A stretch of 16,121 nucleotides of DNA from an uncultured Clostridia bacterium (lineage in GTDB: Bacteria > Bacillota > Clostridia > TANB77 > CAG-508): contig CANQMG010000029.1 in NCBI GenBank assembly GCA_947624925.1, positions 1 to 16,121 of the forward strand, written 5' to 3'. The notes beneath the pieces were generated by a model. That model was not told where the DNA came from. It saw nothing but the letters and a program-made list of their open reading frames with translations, and made no database searches. The translations under genes and the position numbers were made by a program. Shown here one piece after another: positions 1 to 7,085 of this stretch. Every line of letters begins with the position of its first letter. The first letter of the stretch is position 1.

Positions 1-129
<129 letters not shown>

Positions 130-520
130 CATAGAATAAATTTATAAGGTTAATATTAGTTTAACAAAGAGTTGTATGAGGTCTTATGGGCTTTATATTA
201 TTCGAACAAAAATATATATGTGCTTTTTTTAGGTATTTATATGTTGGCGATAAGAGTATATTATTTGTATGTAAGCTGTATTTTATTTATTTTATTCTTA
301 TTTTTATATGGTTAAATTATAGGTAATATATTCGAGTTAAGATTATATTTATATTATTAAATGGTTGTTAATAGTCCTTCTAGGATGAATATGGCTATTT
401 ATAGTGTTCTTATAGTCGAGCAAATGATTATTAAGTGTGGTGAATTGCTTATTTATATAGTAATATATATTAGGTGAGTAATTATATTTAATAGTTTGAG
501 CTGTGATTAATATTAGCTTT
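130..520. other. Gene-free G/T-rich stretch left of the gyrB terminator
   Basis: I see no convincing gene here on either strand. The plus strand is T- and G-rich: my hand count over 121-480 gives about 61 G against 19 C. That is the opposite of what is expected next to minus-strand genes on the left replichore. The only open frame of note is a tiny hydrophobic one on the plus strand (385-477, ATG to TGA, 30 codons), too short and too poorly supported to call. No riboswitch, tRNA or known RNA was recognised. Confidence 0.6.
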
Positions 521-564
521 ATAGATTAGAAAAAGCGAGAGTATTCTCGCTTTTTCTAATCTAT
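521..564. terminator. Bidirectional intrinsic terminator downstream of gyrB
   Basis: The arms 521-540 and 545-564 are perfect reverse complements over 20 bases around a GTAT tetraloop. The core is GCGAGA/TCTCGC flanked by A5 on one side and T5 on the other, so a T tract follows the GC-rich stem on both strands. It lies 11 bases beyond the gyrB stop codon and should end the dnaN-recF-remB-gyrB transcript. Its symmetry means it would also stop any plus-strand transcript arriving from the left. Confidence 0.9.
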
Positions 565-575
565 TTAATATCTTT

Positions 576-2507
576 TTATATATCTAAATTTTTTACATAT
601 TTTGCATTTTCTGTTATAAAATTTCTTCTAGGTTCTACCTCATCTCCCATTAATAATGAAAATATTTCATCTGCCTTCATTGCATCTTCTAATTGTACCT
701 GTACTAATATTCTTTTTTCAGGATCCATTGTCGTTTCCCATAGCTGTTCTGGATTCATTTCTCCTAGTCCTTTATATCTTTGAAGAGCTAATTGTTCTCT
801 TGCTATTCCCTTTTCTTCTAATTTTTTATATTCTCTTGCTAAATCTTCATCTGTATAACAATATATATCTTCCATTCCTTTTTTTGATAATTTATAAAGA
901 GGTGGTTGTGCTAAAAAAACATTTCCATTTTCAATAAGTGGCCTCATATATCTAAAGAAAAATGTTAATAATAAAGTTCTTATATGAGCTCCATCAACAT
1001 CCGCATCTGCCATTATAATTACTTTTCCATATCTTATTTTTGTTATATCAAAATCTGCACCTATTCCTGCTCCAACTGCTAAAATTACAGGTTGCAATTT
1101 ATCATTATTATATATTTTATCTGCCCTTGACTTTTCAACATTTAACATTTTTCCCCATAATGGTAAAATTGCTTGAAATTTTCTATCTCTTCCCTGCTTT
1201 GCACTTCCTCCTGCTGAATCTCCCTCGACTATGTAAATTTCACATTCTTCAGCATTTTTACTAGAACAATCTGCTAATTTTCCTGGTAATGTTGAACCTT
1301 CTAATGCTGTTTTTCTTCTAACTAATTCTCTCGCTTTTCTTGCTGCTTCTCTTGCTCTTGATGCACTAATACATTTTTCTAGTATAGCTTTTGCAACACT
1401 TGGGTTTTCCTCTAAAAAGTTAGATAATGATTCATTTACCATTGATTGTACAACACCTGTTACTTCACTATTTCCTAATTTTGTTTTTGTTTGTCCTTCA
1501 AATTGTGGTTCTTTTACTTTTACAGAAATTACTGCTGTTATACCCTCTCTTATATCTTCTCCCAATAAATTAGGCTCTTTCTCTTTTAATATATTATGAT
1601 TTCTCGCGTAGTCATTAAATACTTTTGTTAAAGCTCTTTTAAATCCCTCTAAATGAGTTCCTCCTTCTATTGTATTAATATTATTTACAAAAGTATAAAT
1701 ATTTTCATTATATGATGTTGTATATTGTATAGCTATTTCTACTGGGATATCATTATTTACTTTTTCTACATATATAGGTTGAGGATGAAGTTTTTCTTTT
1801 GTTTTATTTAAATATTCAACAAAAGACTTTAATCCACCTTCATAGCAAAATTCAGCTTTTTTAGGAGTTTCTTCTCTTTTATCTTCAATAGTTATTTTTA
1901 ATCCTTTAGTTAAAAAAGCCATCTCTCTAAATCTTTTTTCCAAAACATCATATTCATACTCTAAAGTTTCAAATATTGTATCATCTGCAAGAAATCTTAC
2001 TTTTGTACCTGTCTTATCTGAATCACCTATTTTTTCAAGTTTTTTAACAGTTTTTCCTCTTTCGAAAGACATTTGGTATATTCCACCATCTCTTTGAATA
2101 GTAACCTCCGTCCATTGTGATAAAGCATTAACAACAGATGCACCAACTCCATGTAGACCTCCTGAAACCTTGTATCCACTATCTCCACCAAATTTTCCTC
2201 CAGCATGTAAAACAGTATAAACTGTTTCTGCTGCAGATATACCAGTTTTTGCGTGAATTTCAACAGGTATACCTCTACCATCATCTTCAACACTTATTAT
2301 ATTTCCAGGTTCAATTGTAACATATATATTTTTACAATATCCAGCTAATGCTTCATCTACACTATTATCAACAATTTCATATACAAGATGATGTAATCCT
2401 CTTACTGAAACACTTCCTATATACATACCTGGTCTTTTTCTTACAGCTTCTAATCCTTCTAAAACCTGAATTTGATCTGCTCCATATTTATGTTCATACT
2501 TTTCCAT
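576..2507 (-). CDS. gyrB: DNA gyrase subunit B
   Basis: This is the ATPase subunit of the type IIA topoisomerase that introduces negative supercoils in complex with GyrA. The 643-residue length is typical. The GHKL ATPase domain shows the N-box with E44 and N48, the DDGRGIP motif at 75-81 and GGLHGVG at 116-122. The transducer carries QTKTKLG near 339-345. The TOPRIM domain has EGDSAGG at 428-434 and DADVDG at 501-506, and RYKGLGEM sits at 577-584. The start is fixed by the RBS AGGAGGGT just upstream and by the N-terminus aligning with the family. Its ATG overlaps the remB stop by one base (TAATG), so translation is probably coupled. It is the last gene of the minus-strand cluster and ends at a strong terminator. 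gyrA, often the next gene in Bacillota, does not follow. Confidence 0.98.
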   Translation of the reverse strand: MEKYEHKYGADQIQVLEGLEAVRKRPGMYIGSVSVRGLHHLVYEIVDNSVDEALAGYCKNIYVTIEPGNIISVEDDGRGIPVEIHAKTGISAAETVYTVLHAGGKFGGDSGYKVSGGLHGVGASVVNALSQWTEVTIQRDGGIYQMSFERGKTVKKLEKIGDSDKTGTKVRFLADDTIFETLEYEYDVLEKRFREMAFLTKGLKITIEDKREETPKKAEFCYEGGLKSFVEYLNKTKEKLHPQPIYVEKVNNDIPVEIAIQYTTSYNENIYTFVNNINTIEGGTHLEGFKRALTKVFNDYARNHNILKEKEPNLLGEDIREGITAVISVKVKEPQFEGQTKTKLGNSEVTGVVQSMVNESLSNFLEENPSVAKAILEKCISASRAREAARKARELVRRKTALEGSTLPGKLADCSSKNAEECEIYIVEGDSAGGSAKQGRDRKFQAILPLWGKMLNVEKSRADKIYNNDKLQPVILAVGAGIGADFDITKIRYGKVIIMADADVDGAHIRTLLLTFFFRYMRPLIENGNVFLAQPPLYKLSKKGMEDIYCYTDEDLAREYKKLEEKGIAREQLALQRYKGLGEMNPEQLWETTMDPEKRILVQVQLEDAMKADEIFSLLMGDEVEPRRNFITENAKYVKNLDI

Positions 2508-2770
2508 TATACCCTCCTATATTTTTTTATATTATACCTTTTTTCTAAAGTTGATGAATTTATATTAGAAACATACCATAGTATTTCTTTATTTTTTTCA
2601 ACTATTATTAAACTTTTTTCTTGTTTTTCAGAAAATTTTACTAACTGATTTTTATCTAATTTTTCTTTATATAAATTATTAAAATTTTTATTTTTTTTTA
2701 GATTATCTAAATTAAAAATTCCTATTATATCTTTTTTTCTTAAAATTATATCATTACCTATGTGTAACAA
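2507..2770 (-). CDS. remB: RemB/YaaB-like regulatory protein (DUF370)
   Basis: This is a small protein of the DUF370 family. Bacillus RemB (YaaB) sits at the same place between recF and gyrB and affects extracellular-matrix gene expression; its relative RemA binds DNA. The family pattern is visible: HIGND near the start, KKDIIGIFNLDN, a charged middle, SLIIV, and SSTLEKR near the C-terminus. The reading frame opens upstream, with ATGs at 2803 and 2791, but neither has a Shine-Dalgarno and both overlap the end of recF. I prefer the TTG at 2768-2770, preceded by AGAGGA at 2788-2783. It gives a start close to the family consensus, 87 residues, and no overlap with recF. The start is not certain. 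The last codons also encode the gyrB ribosome-binding site. Confidence 0.85.
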   Translation of the reverse strand: MLHIGNDIILRKKDIIGIFNLDNLKKNKNFNNLYKEKLDKNQLVKFSEKQEKSLIIVEKNKEILWYVSNINSSTLEKRYNIKKYRRV

Positions 2771-2777
2771 ATTTACT

Positions 2778-3851
2778 TCAATTCCTCTCATATATTTTAC
2801 CATTAATTACATTAAATTTCTTTAAATTAATGTTTTTAATTTCTATATCTTCTGTACATGTTATTAAAACTTGTATATTTTTTATATTATCTAAAAAGCT
2901 TTTTCTTCTATTTTCATCTAACTCTGACATAAAATCATCTAATAATAAAATTGGGTATTCTCCTATTTCATCATATATTATATTTAATTCAGATAACTTT
3001 AAAGATAATATTACTGTTCTTTGCTGTCCTTGGGAACCATATAAATCTACTTGTTTATTATTTATATATATTGAAAAATCATCTTTATGAACTCCTTTAT
3101 TTGTATATCCCCTTTTTATATCATTATTTAATTCTGACTTTAAAATATTTAAATATTTTTCTTTATTTTCACAATCAGATTTATATATAATATTTAATTC
3201 TTCTTTTTCCTTAGTTATTTCCTTGTGTATTTTATTAATTTTATCATAAATTTTATTTATAAATTCTTTTCTATAATTAAAAATAATACTACCATAATTT
3301 GCTAATTGGTTGTCATAAATATCCAATAATTTATTATTTATTTTTTCTATTTTAATTTTTCTTAAATAATTATTTCTTTCTTCTAGAGTTTTTAAGTATA
3401 AATTTAATATATATAAATACTTAGGTCTTAATTGACTTATCATAATATTTAAAAATCTTCTTCGATTAGATGGACCATTTTTTATTATATTAATATCATC
3501 AGGACTAAAAATAACAATATTAATATTTCCTAATAAATCGCTTATTTTTTTTAATTTAATATCATTATGATAAATATTTTTTTTGTTTGATAATTCAATT
3601 TTTATTTTTCCTTTTCTATCTATTTTTTCATACTCTACTTCTATTTGTGAATTTTCTTTTTCAAAATTTATAATTTCTTTTTCTTTTTTTGTTCTAAAAG
3701 ATTTTCCAATTGCACTCATATAAATTGCTTCTATTATGTTTGTTTTTCCCTGTGCATTATCACCAAAAAATATATTAATATCTTTACACAAATCAATTTC
3801 TTGATTTATATAATTTCTAAAATTAATTAATTTTATTTTTTTTATATTCAT
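2778..3851 (-). CDS. recF: DNA replication and repair protein RecF
   Basis: RecF is an SMC-like ATPase that binds gapped DNA and, with RecO and RecR, helps load RecA. The protein has 357 residues, near the usual length. The N-terminus has the classic LINFRNY sequence, then Walker A GDNAQGKT at 30-37. The SPDD segment is near 116-119 and GVHKDD at 253-258. The ABC-type signature YGSQGQQRT begins at 271, and Walker B ILLLDD at 301-306 is followed by MSELDENRR. The ATG lies 7 bases after the dnaN stop, and its RBS (AAGGAT) is inside the last codons of dnaN, so the two are probably co-translated. In many Bacillota a small S4-domain gene (yaaA) sits between dnaN and recF; here there is no room for it. 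Confidence 0.97.
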   Translation of the reverse strand: MNIKKIKLINFRNYINQEIDLCKDINIFFGDNAQGKTNIIEAIYMSAIGKSFRTKKEKEIINFEKENSQIEVEYEKIDRKGKIKIELSNKKNIYHNDIKLKKISDLLGNINIVIFSPDDINIIKNGPSNRRRFLNIMISQLRPKYLYILNLYLKTLEERNNYLRKIKIEKINNKLLDIYDNQLANYGSIIFNYRKEFINKIYDKINKIHKEITKEKEELNIIYKSDCENKEKYLNILKSELNNDIKRGYTNKGVHKDDFSIYINNKQVDLYGSQGQQRTVILSLKLSELNIIYDEIGEYPILLLDDFMSELDENRRKSFLDNIKNIQVLITCTEDIEIKNINLKKFNVINGKIYERN

Positions 3852-3858
3852 GTCTTGA

Positions 3859-4974
3859 TTAATCCTTCATTCTTATAGGCAATATCATATATGTATAATC
3901 TGAATTTTCTATAGGTCTTATAACACATGGTGAAATATTGCTTCCAAAGTCCACATATATTTCCTCATCATCAATTACTTTTAAAGCATCTAAAAAATAT
4001 TTAGGATTAAATCCTACTTCTAGATTTTTTCCTTCTGTAGAAATATATAATTCTTCTTTTGCATCTCCTGTTTGATTTGTACAAGATATTGTTATTTTAC
4101 CTATTTCAATATTTAATTTAACAGGATATTTTTTTTCTTTTTCCATTGAAGAAAAAGATATTAAACTTATTCTTTCGAAACATTCTTGTAAATCTTTTTT
4201 ATTAACTCTGATTCTTGTTTCCCAATTTTCTGGTATTACATTTTTGTAATTTAAAAATTCTCCATCTAATAACCTAGTTACTATTTTACAATTTTCCATT
4301 TCAAACAATGCCTGATTTTTTGAAATACCTATTTTAATTAAATCGTAGGAATCTAATATAATTTTATTTACTTCATTTAATGTTTTTCCAGGAATTACTG
4401 CTTTAAAATTATTAGAAGGGTTTTCTAAAAAATTACTTTTCCATGCTAATCTAAATCCATCTACAGCAACAACATTTAATTTATTATCTTCTATTTCAAA
4501 TAAGCATCCTGTAAATATAGGTCTATTTTCTTCTATACTAACACCGAAAATTGTTTTTCTTATCATATTTTTTAAATTTTTTTGTTCAAGAGTAATAGAA
4601 TTTTCTATATTTATTTTTGGAAGATCTGGAAATTCTTCTGGATTCATAGTTGCAAGTTTATATAAAGATCCTTCACATTCTATTTCTAGTAAATTTTTTT
4701 CATTTAAAGAAATATTAATCTCTGTATCAGGTAGTTTTCTAATTATTTCACTAAACATTATTGCATTAACCACTGTACTACCTTGCTTTTCAACTTTTGC
4801 ATCTATAATGTATTCTATACCTATTTCTAAATCATAAGTTGTTAATTTTACATCATTATCATTTGTTTGAATAAATATACCTTCTAAAATTGGCATAGTT
4901 GTTTTAGAAGATGCCCCTTTTACTACGGAATTAATTGCTTTAAGCAATTTATCTTTTTCACAAACAAGCTTCAT
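3859..4974 (-). CDS. dnaN: DNA polymerase III beta subunit (sliding clamp)
   Basis: The beta clamp encircles DNA as a dimer and tethers polymerase III and repair factors. The 371-residue length fits three clamp domains. Recognisable family features are the N-terminal CEKDKLLKAINSVVKGASSK, TMPILEGIFI, the central NRPIFTGCLFE and VAVDGFRLAW segment, and the C-terminal YMILPIRMKD, which resembles the conserved end forming the partner-binding cleft. The ATG at 4974 has AAGGAG a few bases upstream. The gene follows dnaA across a 320-base gap that contains the unwinding half of oriC, so the leader and any local promoter overlap the origin. It is probably in an operon with recF, remB and gyrB. Confidence 0.98.
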   Translation of the reverse strand: MKLVCEKDKLLKAINSVVKGASSKTTMPILEGIFIQTNDNDVKLTTYDLEIGIEYIIDAKVEKQGSTVVNAIMFSEIIRKLPDTEINISLNEKNLLEIECEGSLYKLATMNPEEFPDLPKINIENSITLEQKNLKNMIRKTIFGVSIEENRPIFTGCLFEIEDNKLNVVAVDGFRLAWKSNFLENPSNNFKAVIPGKTLNEVNKIILDSYDLIKIGISKNQALFEMENCKIVTRLLDGEFLNYKNVIPENWETRIRVNKKDLQECFERISLISFSSMEKEKKYPVKLNIEIGKITISCTNQTGDAKEELYISTEGKNLEVGFNPKYFLDALKVIDDEEIYVDFGSNISPCVIRPIENSDYTYMILPIRMKD

Positions 4975-4985
4975 TTTTTTCTCCT

Positions 4986-5027
4986 TTTATAATATATAAT
5001 ATTTTTAGTAGTATTAGTATTAGGTCA
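4986..5027 (+). promoter_or_regulatory. Duplex unwinding element with DnaA-trio array
   Basis: A/T-only DNA at about 4986-5006 is followed by six in-register triplets TAG TAG TAT TAG TAT TAG at 5006-5023, a GTCA spacer, and then the first DnaA box at 5028. DnaA-trios are known as repeated triplets (written 3'-GAT-5') next to a DnaA box that guide DnaA onto one strand. The spacing and polarity match that description. Function is inferred. Confidence 0.7.
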
Positions 5028-5118
5028 TGTGGATATTGTGGAAATCTCATTTTTTATTTGATATCCGTATGATTTAAGCTGTGGAATATTATGTGCAAAA
5101 CCATTAAAGATATCCACA
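5028..5118. promoter_or_regulatory. DnaA box cluster in the dnaA-dnaN gap
   Basis: The consensus box is TGTGGATAA. Seen here are TGTGGATAT at 5028-5036, TGTGGAAAT at 5037-5045 directly abutting it, TGTGGAATA at 5080-5088, and ATATCCACA at 5110-5118 in the opposite orientation. TGTGCAAAA (5092-5100) and, just outside, TGTGTAAAA (5134-5142) are weaker matches. The abutting pair next to the triplet array is likely the loading site for the unwinding filament. Confidence 0.8.
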
Positions 5119-5147
5119 TTAAAATTTTTCTTTTGTGTAAAAGTGAG

Positions 5148-5178
5148 TTATTAACATGTTATTAACATATTATTAACA
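5148..5178. repeat. Three direct TTATTAACA repeats at 11-bp period
   Basis: Exact copies of TTATTAACA lie at 5148-5156, 5159-5167 and 5170-5178, separated by the dinucleotides TG and TA. The 11-bp period puts them on nearly the same face of the helix. Each differs from a DnaA box (TTATCCACA) at two positions. They may be weak DnaA or ATP-DnaA sites, a binding array for another origin regulator, or part of the A/T-rich unwinding DNA. Confidence 0.8.
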
Positions 5179-5294
5179 ATGGTATGTGTATATCTAATCT
5201 ATTGTATCCGTAAGAAGAACAAGAAAAGATTTTGAAAAACACTTTTTTTACAAACAATTATTTTAAAAAGTAATGATAAAGTTTTAATTTTAAG

Positions 5295-6632
5295 CTATTC
5301 TTTATTTAATAAAATGTTTTTAACACTATCCACAATTAATCTTGTATTGTTATTTGTTTTTATTTCTGATTCTATTTTTGTACATGCATGCATTACAGTA
5401 GTATGATCTCTTTTTCCGAAACTTGTACCTATTTTTGTAAATGGCATATTTGCAATATCTCTACATAAAAACATAGCTATTTGTCGTGGATATGCAATAT
5501 CATTAGATCTTTTTGAGCTTTTTAGATCTTTTGGATCTATATTAAAATATTTAGCTACAACTTCCTGAATATAATCAGAAGATAAAACTTTTTCTTTTTG
5601 AGATATTACTTCATTTATACATTGCTCTGCAACTTCAAGAGTTATAGGACTATGTATTAAAGAAGCTTTTGCTACAATTTTATTTAAAGTACCTTCAAGT
5701 TCTCTAATATTAGAGTCTACTTTTATAGCTATATTTGAAAGAATGTTATCATCTATTATAATATTTTCAATTTGCACTTTTTTTCTTAGAATTGCAAGAC
5801 GTGTTTCATAATCTGCATTAGATATATCTGCTATAAGACCCCATTCAAATCTAGATTTTAATCTATCTTCTAGGTAATCTATATCCTTTGGAGGCTTATC
5901 ACTAGACATTATAATTTGTCCCCCATTTTCGTGTAAAGTATTAAATGTGTGAAAAAATTCTTCTTGAACTTGTTTTTTTCCAGCAATAAATTGTATATCA
6001 TCTATTAATAACACATCTATATTTCTATACTTACTTCTAAATTCTTCATTTTTATTATCTTTGATAGAATTTATAAATTCGTTAGTAAATTTTTCAGATG
6101 TAACATATAAAACTTTTTTATCTGAATTTGTATTTATTATTTCATTTCCTATAGCATGCATTAAGTGTGTTTTTCCAAGTCCAACACCACCATACAATAA
6201 TAATGGATTATAAGAAGAACCTGGCGATTCCGCTACAGCAAGTGCTGCAGCTTGTGCAAATCTATTGTTGCTTCCGACAACAAATGTATCAAATGTATAA
6301 TTAGGTTTTAACCCAGTATTTGATATAATATTATTGTCTTGTGAAGATTTATAAAAAGAATCAAAACCATCTTCTAAAGAGCCAGAAGGACAAAAAGATG
6401 ATATTTTATATTTTTTATTTGTTAAATATTCAAATGTATTTACTATTAAATCAAGATATTTATTTTCAATTATGTCTTTTTGAAAAGGAGAAGAAAGTCT
6501 GAAAACGATAGTATCATCAGTTATTTCTTCTATACCTAATGGCTTAAACCATGTATTAAATGAAATAGTAGTTAATTCATCTTTTAATAATAATTTTGCA
6601 TTATTTAATAGTTCATCTTTATCTATTTGCAT
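5295..6632 (-). CDS. dnaA: Chromosomal replication initiator protein DnaA
   Basis: DnaA is an AAA+ ATPase that binds DnaA boxes, opens the origin and helps load the replicative helicase. The 445-residue protein has an N-terminal interaction domain (about 1-80, with FNTWFKPL), a short linker, and the AAA+ core. The core shows Walker A GGVGLGKTH at 148-156, Walker B LLIDDIQF at 208-215 and DRLKSRFEWGL at 256-266. The C-terminal DNA-binding domain has the signature GKRDHTTVMHA at 406-416. The ATG is preceded by AAGGGGA. The gene is flanked by DnaA boxes on both sides, one of them (6648-6656) in its own leader and others around a likely promoter, which suggests autoregulation. It is divergent from rpmH. 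Confidence 0.99.
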   Translation of the reverse strand: MQIDKDELLNNAKLLLKDELTTISFNTWFKPLGIEEITDDTIVFRLSSPFQKDIIENKYLDLIVNTFEYLTNKKYKISSFCPSGSLEDGFDSFYKSSQDNNIISNTGLKPNYTFDTFVVGSNNRFAQAAALAVAESPGSSYNPLLLYGGVGLGKTHLMHAIGNEIINTNSDKKVLYVTSEKFTNEFINSIKDNKNEEFRSKYRNIDVLLIDDIQFIAGKKQVQEEFFHTFNTLHENGGQIIMSSDKPPKDIDYLEDRLKSRFEWGLIADISNADYETRLAILRKKVQIENIIIDDNILSNIAIKVDSNIRELEGTLNKIVAKASLIHSPITLEVAEQCINEVISQKEKVLSSDYIQEVVAKYFNIDPKDLKSSKRSNDIAYPRQIAMFLCRDIANMPFTKIGTSFGKRDHTTVMHACTKIESEIKTNNNTRLIVDSVKNILLNKE

Positions 6633-6647
6633 TTCATTCCCCTTAAT

Positions 6648-6780
6648 TTATCCACTTTTTTAAGCAAAATTGTGGAAAAGTATGTGGATAACTGTATTTT
6701 TTTGTTTTTTTAATTATAATATAAAACTAAAAAAAAAATGTCAAGATAAATGTGGAAAATTTTTAAAAAAATGTGGATAA
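6648..6780. promoter_or_regulatory. DnaA box cluster upstream of dnaA
   Basis: Boxes seen are TTATCCACT at 6648-6656 (reverse orientation), TGTGGAAAA at 6671-6679, a perfect TGTGGATAA at 6683-6691, TGTGGAAAA at 6751-6759, and a second perfect TGTGGATAA at 6772-6780. The group flanks the proposed dnaA promoter, so bound DnaA could both organise the origin and repress its own gene. Confidence 0.85.
6713..6744 (-). promoter_or_regulatory. Candidate dnaA promoter
   Basis: On the minus strand TTGACA occupies 6744-6739. The A/T-rich DNA downstream offers several overlapping -10 choices: TATTAT at 6721-6716 with a 17-base spacer is the best spaced, while the perfect TATAAT at 6718-6713 would need 20 bases. 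The spacer begins with ten T residues. The perfect DnaA box at 6683-6691 lies just downstream, and the 6751-6759 box just upstream. Confidence 0.55.
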
Positions 6781-6822
6781 TTACATAAAAGTACTTATTT
6801 CCGTAAAGATTTTACTAAAGAC

Positions 6823-6851
6823 TTGACAGAATATTAGAAATAATATATAAT
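6823..6851 (+). promoter_or_regulatory. Sigma-A-type promoter for rpmH
   Basis: TTGACA at 6823-6828 and TATAAT at 6846-6851 are both perfect consensus hexamers with a 17-base spacer. Transcription would start near 6858, giving a leader of roughly 55-60 bases before rpmH. This should be a strong promoter driving rpmH and, by read-through of the hairpin at 7061, rnpA and the genes after it. Confidence 0.9.
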
Positions 6852-6914
6852 CGTAAATATTAGTTTGTAAATAAAATTATATATAAATTTCTTAATAACA
6901 GTAGGAGGTGCGAA

Positions 6915-7049
6915 ATGAAAAGAACTTTTCAACCAAAAAAAAGACAAGAAAAAAAAGAACATGGTTTTTTTAAAAGAATGAAAACAAGATCTGGAAGAAA
7001 TATATTAAAAGCAAGAAGAGCAAAGGGTAGAAAAAAATTAACAGCTTAA
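6915..7049 (+). CDS. rpmH: 50S ribosomal protein L34
   Basis: This small, very basic protein of the large ribosomal subunit has 44 residues, the usual length. The sequence starts MKRTFQPKKRQ, followed by EHGFFKRMKTRSGRN and ILKARRAKGRKKL, the standard L34 pattern. The start codon is preceded by AGGAGG at 6903-6908 with ideal spacing, behind a consensus promoter at 6823-6851. It is the first gene of the plus-strand arm and lies in the conserved rpmH-rnpA order next to dnaA. A terminator-like hairpin directly after the stop probably makes rpmH mRNA more abundant than the distal genes. Confidence 0.97.
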   Translation: MKRTFQPKKRQEKKEHGFFKRMKTRSGRNILKARRAKGRKKLTA

Positions 7050-7060
7050 AGTTAATGCTT

Positions 7061-7085
7061 AGGACCGCAAAAGTGGTCCTTTTTG
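7061..7085 (+). terminator. Hairpin terminator/attenuator between rpmH and rnpA
   Basis: Stem 7061-7068 (AGGACCGC) pairs with 7073-7080 (GTGGTCCT) through one G-U wobble around an AAAA loop, and is followed by a T tract (about 7080-7084). This is a short intrinsic terminator. Because rnpA begins 26 bases later with no obvious promoter of its own, it most likely acts as a partial terminator that lets some transcription through. Confidence 0.8.

Larger units (their letters stand above)
4975..5294. other. oriC: oriC, dnaA-dnaN part (unwinding side)
   Basis: This 320-base gap holds no gene. From the dnaN side it contains pure A/T DNA (about 4986-5006), a triplet array (5006-5023), two abutting DnaA boxes (5028-5045), further boxes at 5080-5088 and 5110-5118, weak box-like sequences at 5092-5100 and 5134-5142, and three 11-bp-spaced copies of TTATTAACA (5148-5178). 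In Bacillus the duplex-unwinding part of oriC lies between dnaA and dnaN with boxes towards dnaA and the unwinding element towards dnaN; the same order is seen here. Calling it the origin is an inference from this architecture and from the divergent gene polarity around dnaA. Confidence 0.85.
6633..6914. other. oriC: oriC, dnaA-rpmH part (upstream box cluster)
   Basis: This 282-base gap between the divergent dnaA and rpmH genes contains five DnaA boxes (6648-6780), a candidate dnaA promoter on the minus strand, and a near-consensus promoter for rpmH on the plus strand. It corresponds in position to the upstream half of the bipartite Bacillus origin. No gene is seen. Confidence 0.8.

Noticed and set aside
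656..1264. Plus-strand open frames of 74-93 codons opposite gyrB
   Set aside because: They are antisense shadows of a well-conserved gene, rich in L, F and Y from AT-rich reverse codons, with no ribosome-binding sites or family features.
5062..5212. Repeated TATCCGTA motif in the origin (5062-5069 and 5205-5212), with a related TTTCCGTA near 6799
   Set aside because: Only two exact copies, and the core hexamer also occurs inside dnaN on the other strand, so it is not specific to the origin.
5241..5271. Possible terminator after dnaA (ACTTTTT at 5241-5247 with AAAAAGT at 5265-5271)
   Set aside because: The stem is almost only A/T with a 17-base loop and could arise by chance in this composition; dnaA may read through into dnaN.
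5795..5812. GTGTTTCAT inside dnaA as a parS site
   Set aside because: Only the left half resembles parS and the right half does not match; it encodes conserved DnaA residues (ETR region).
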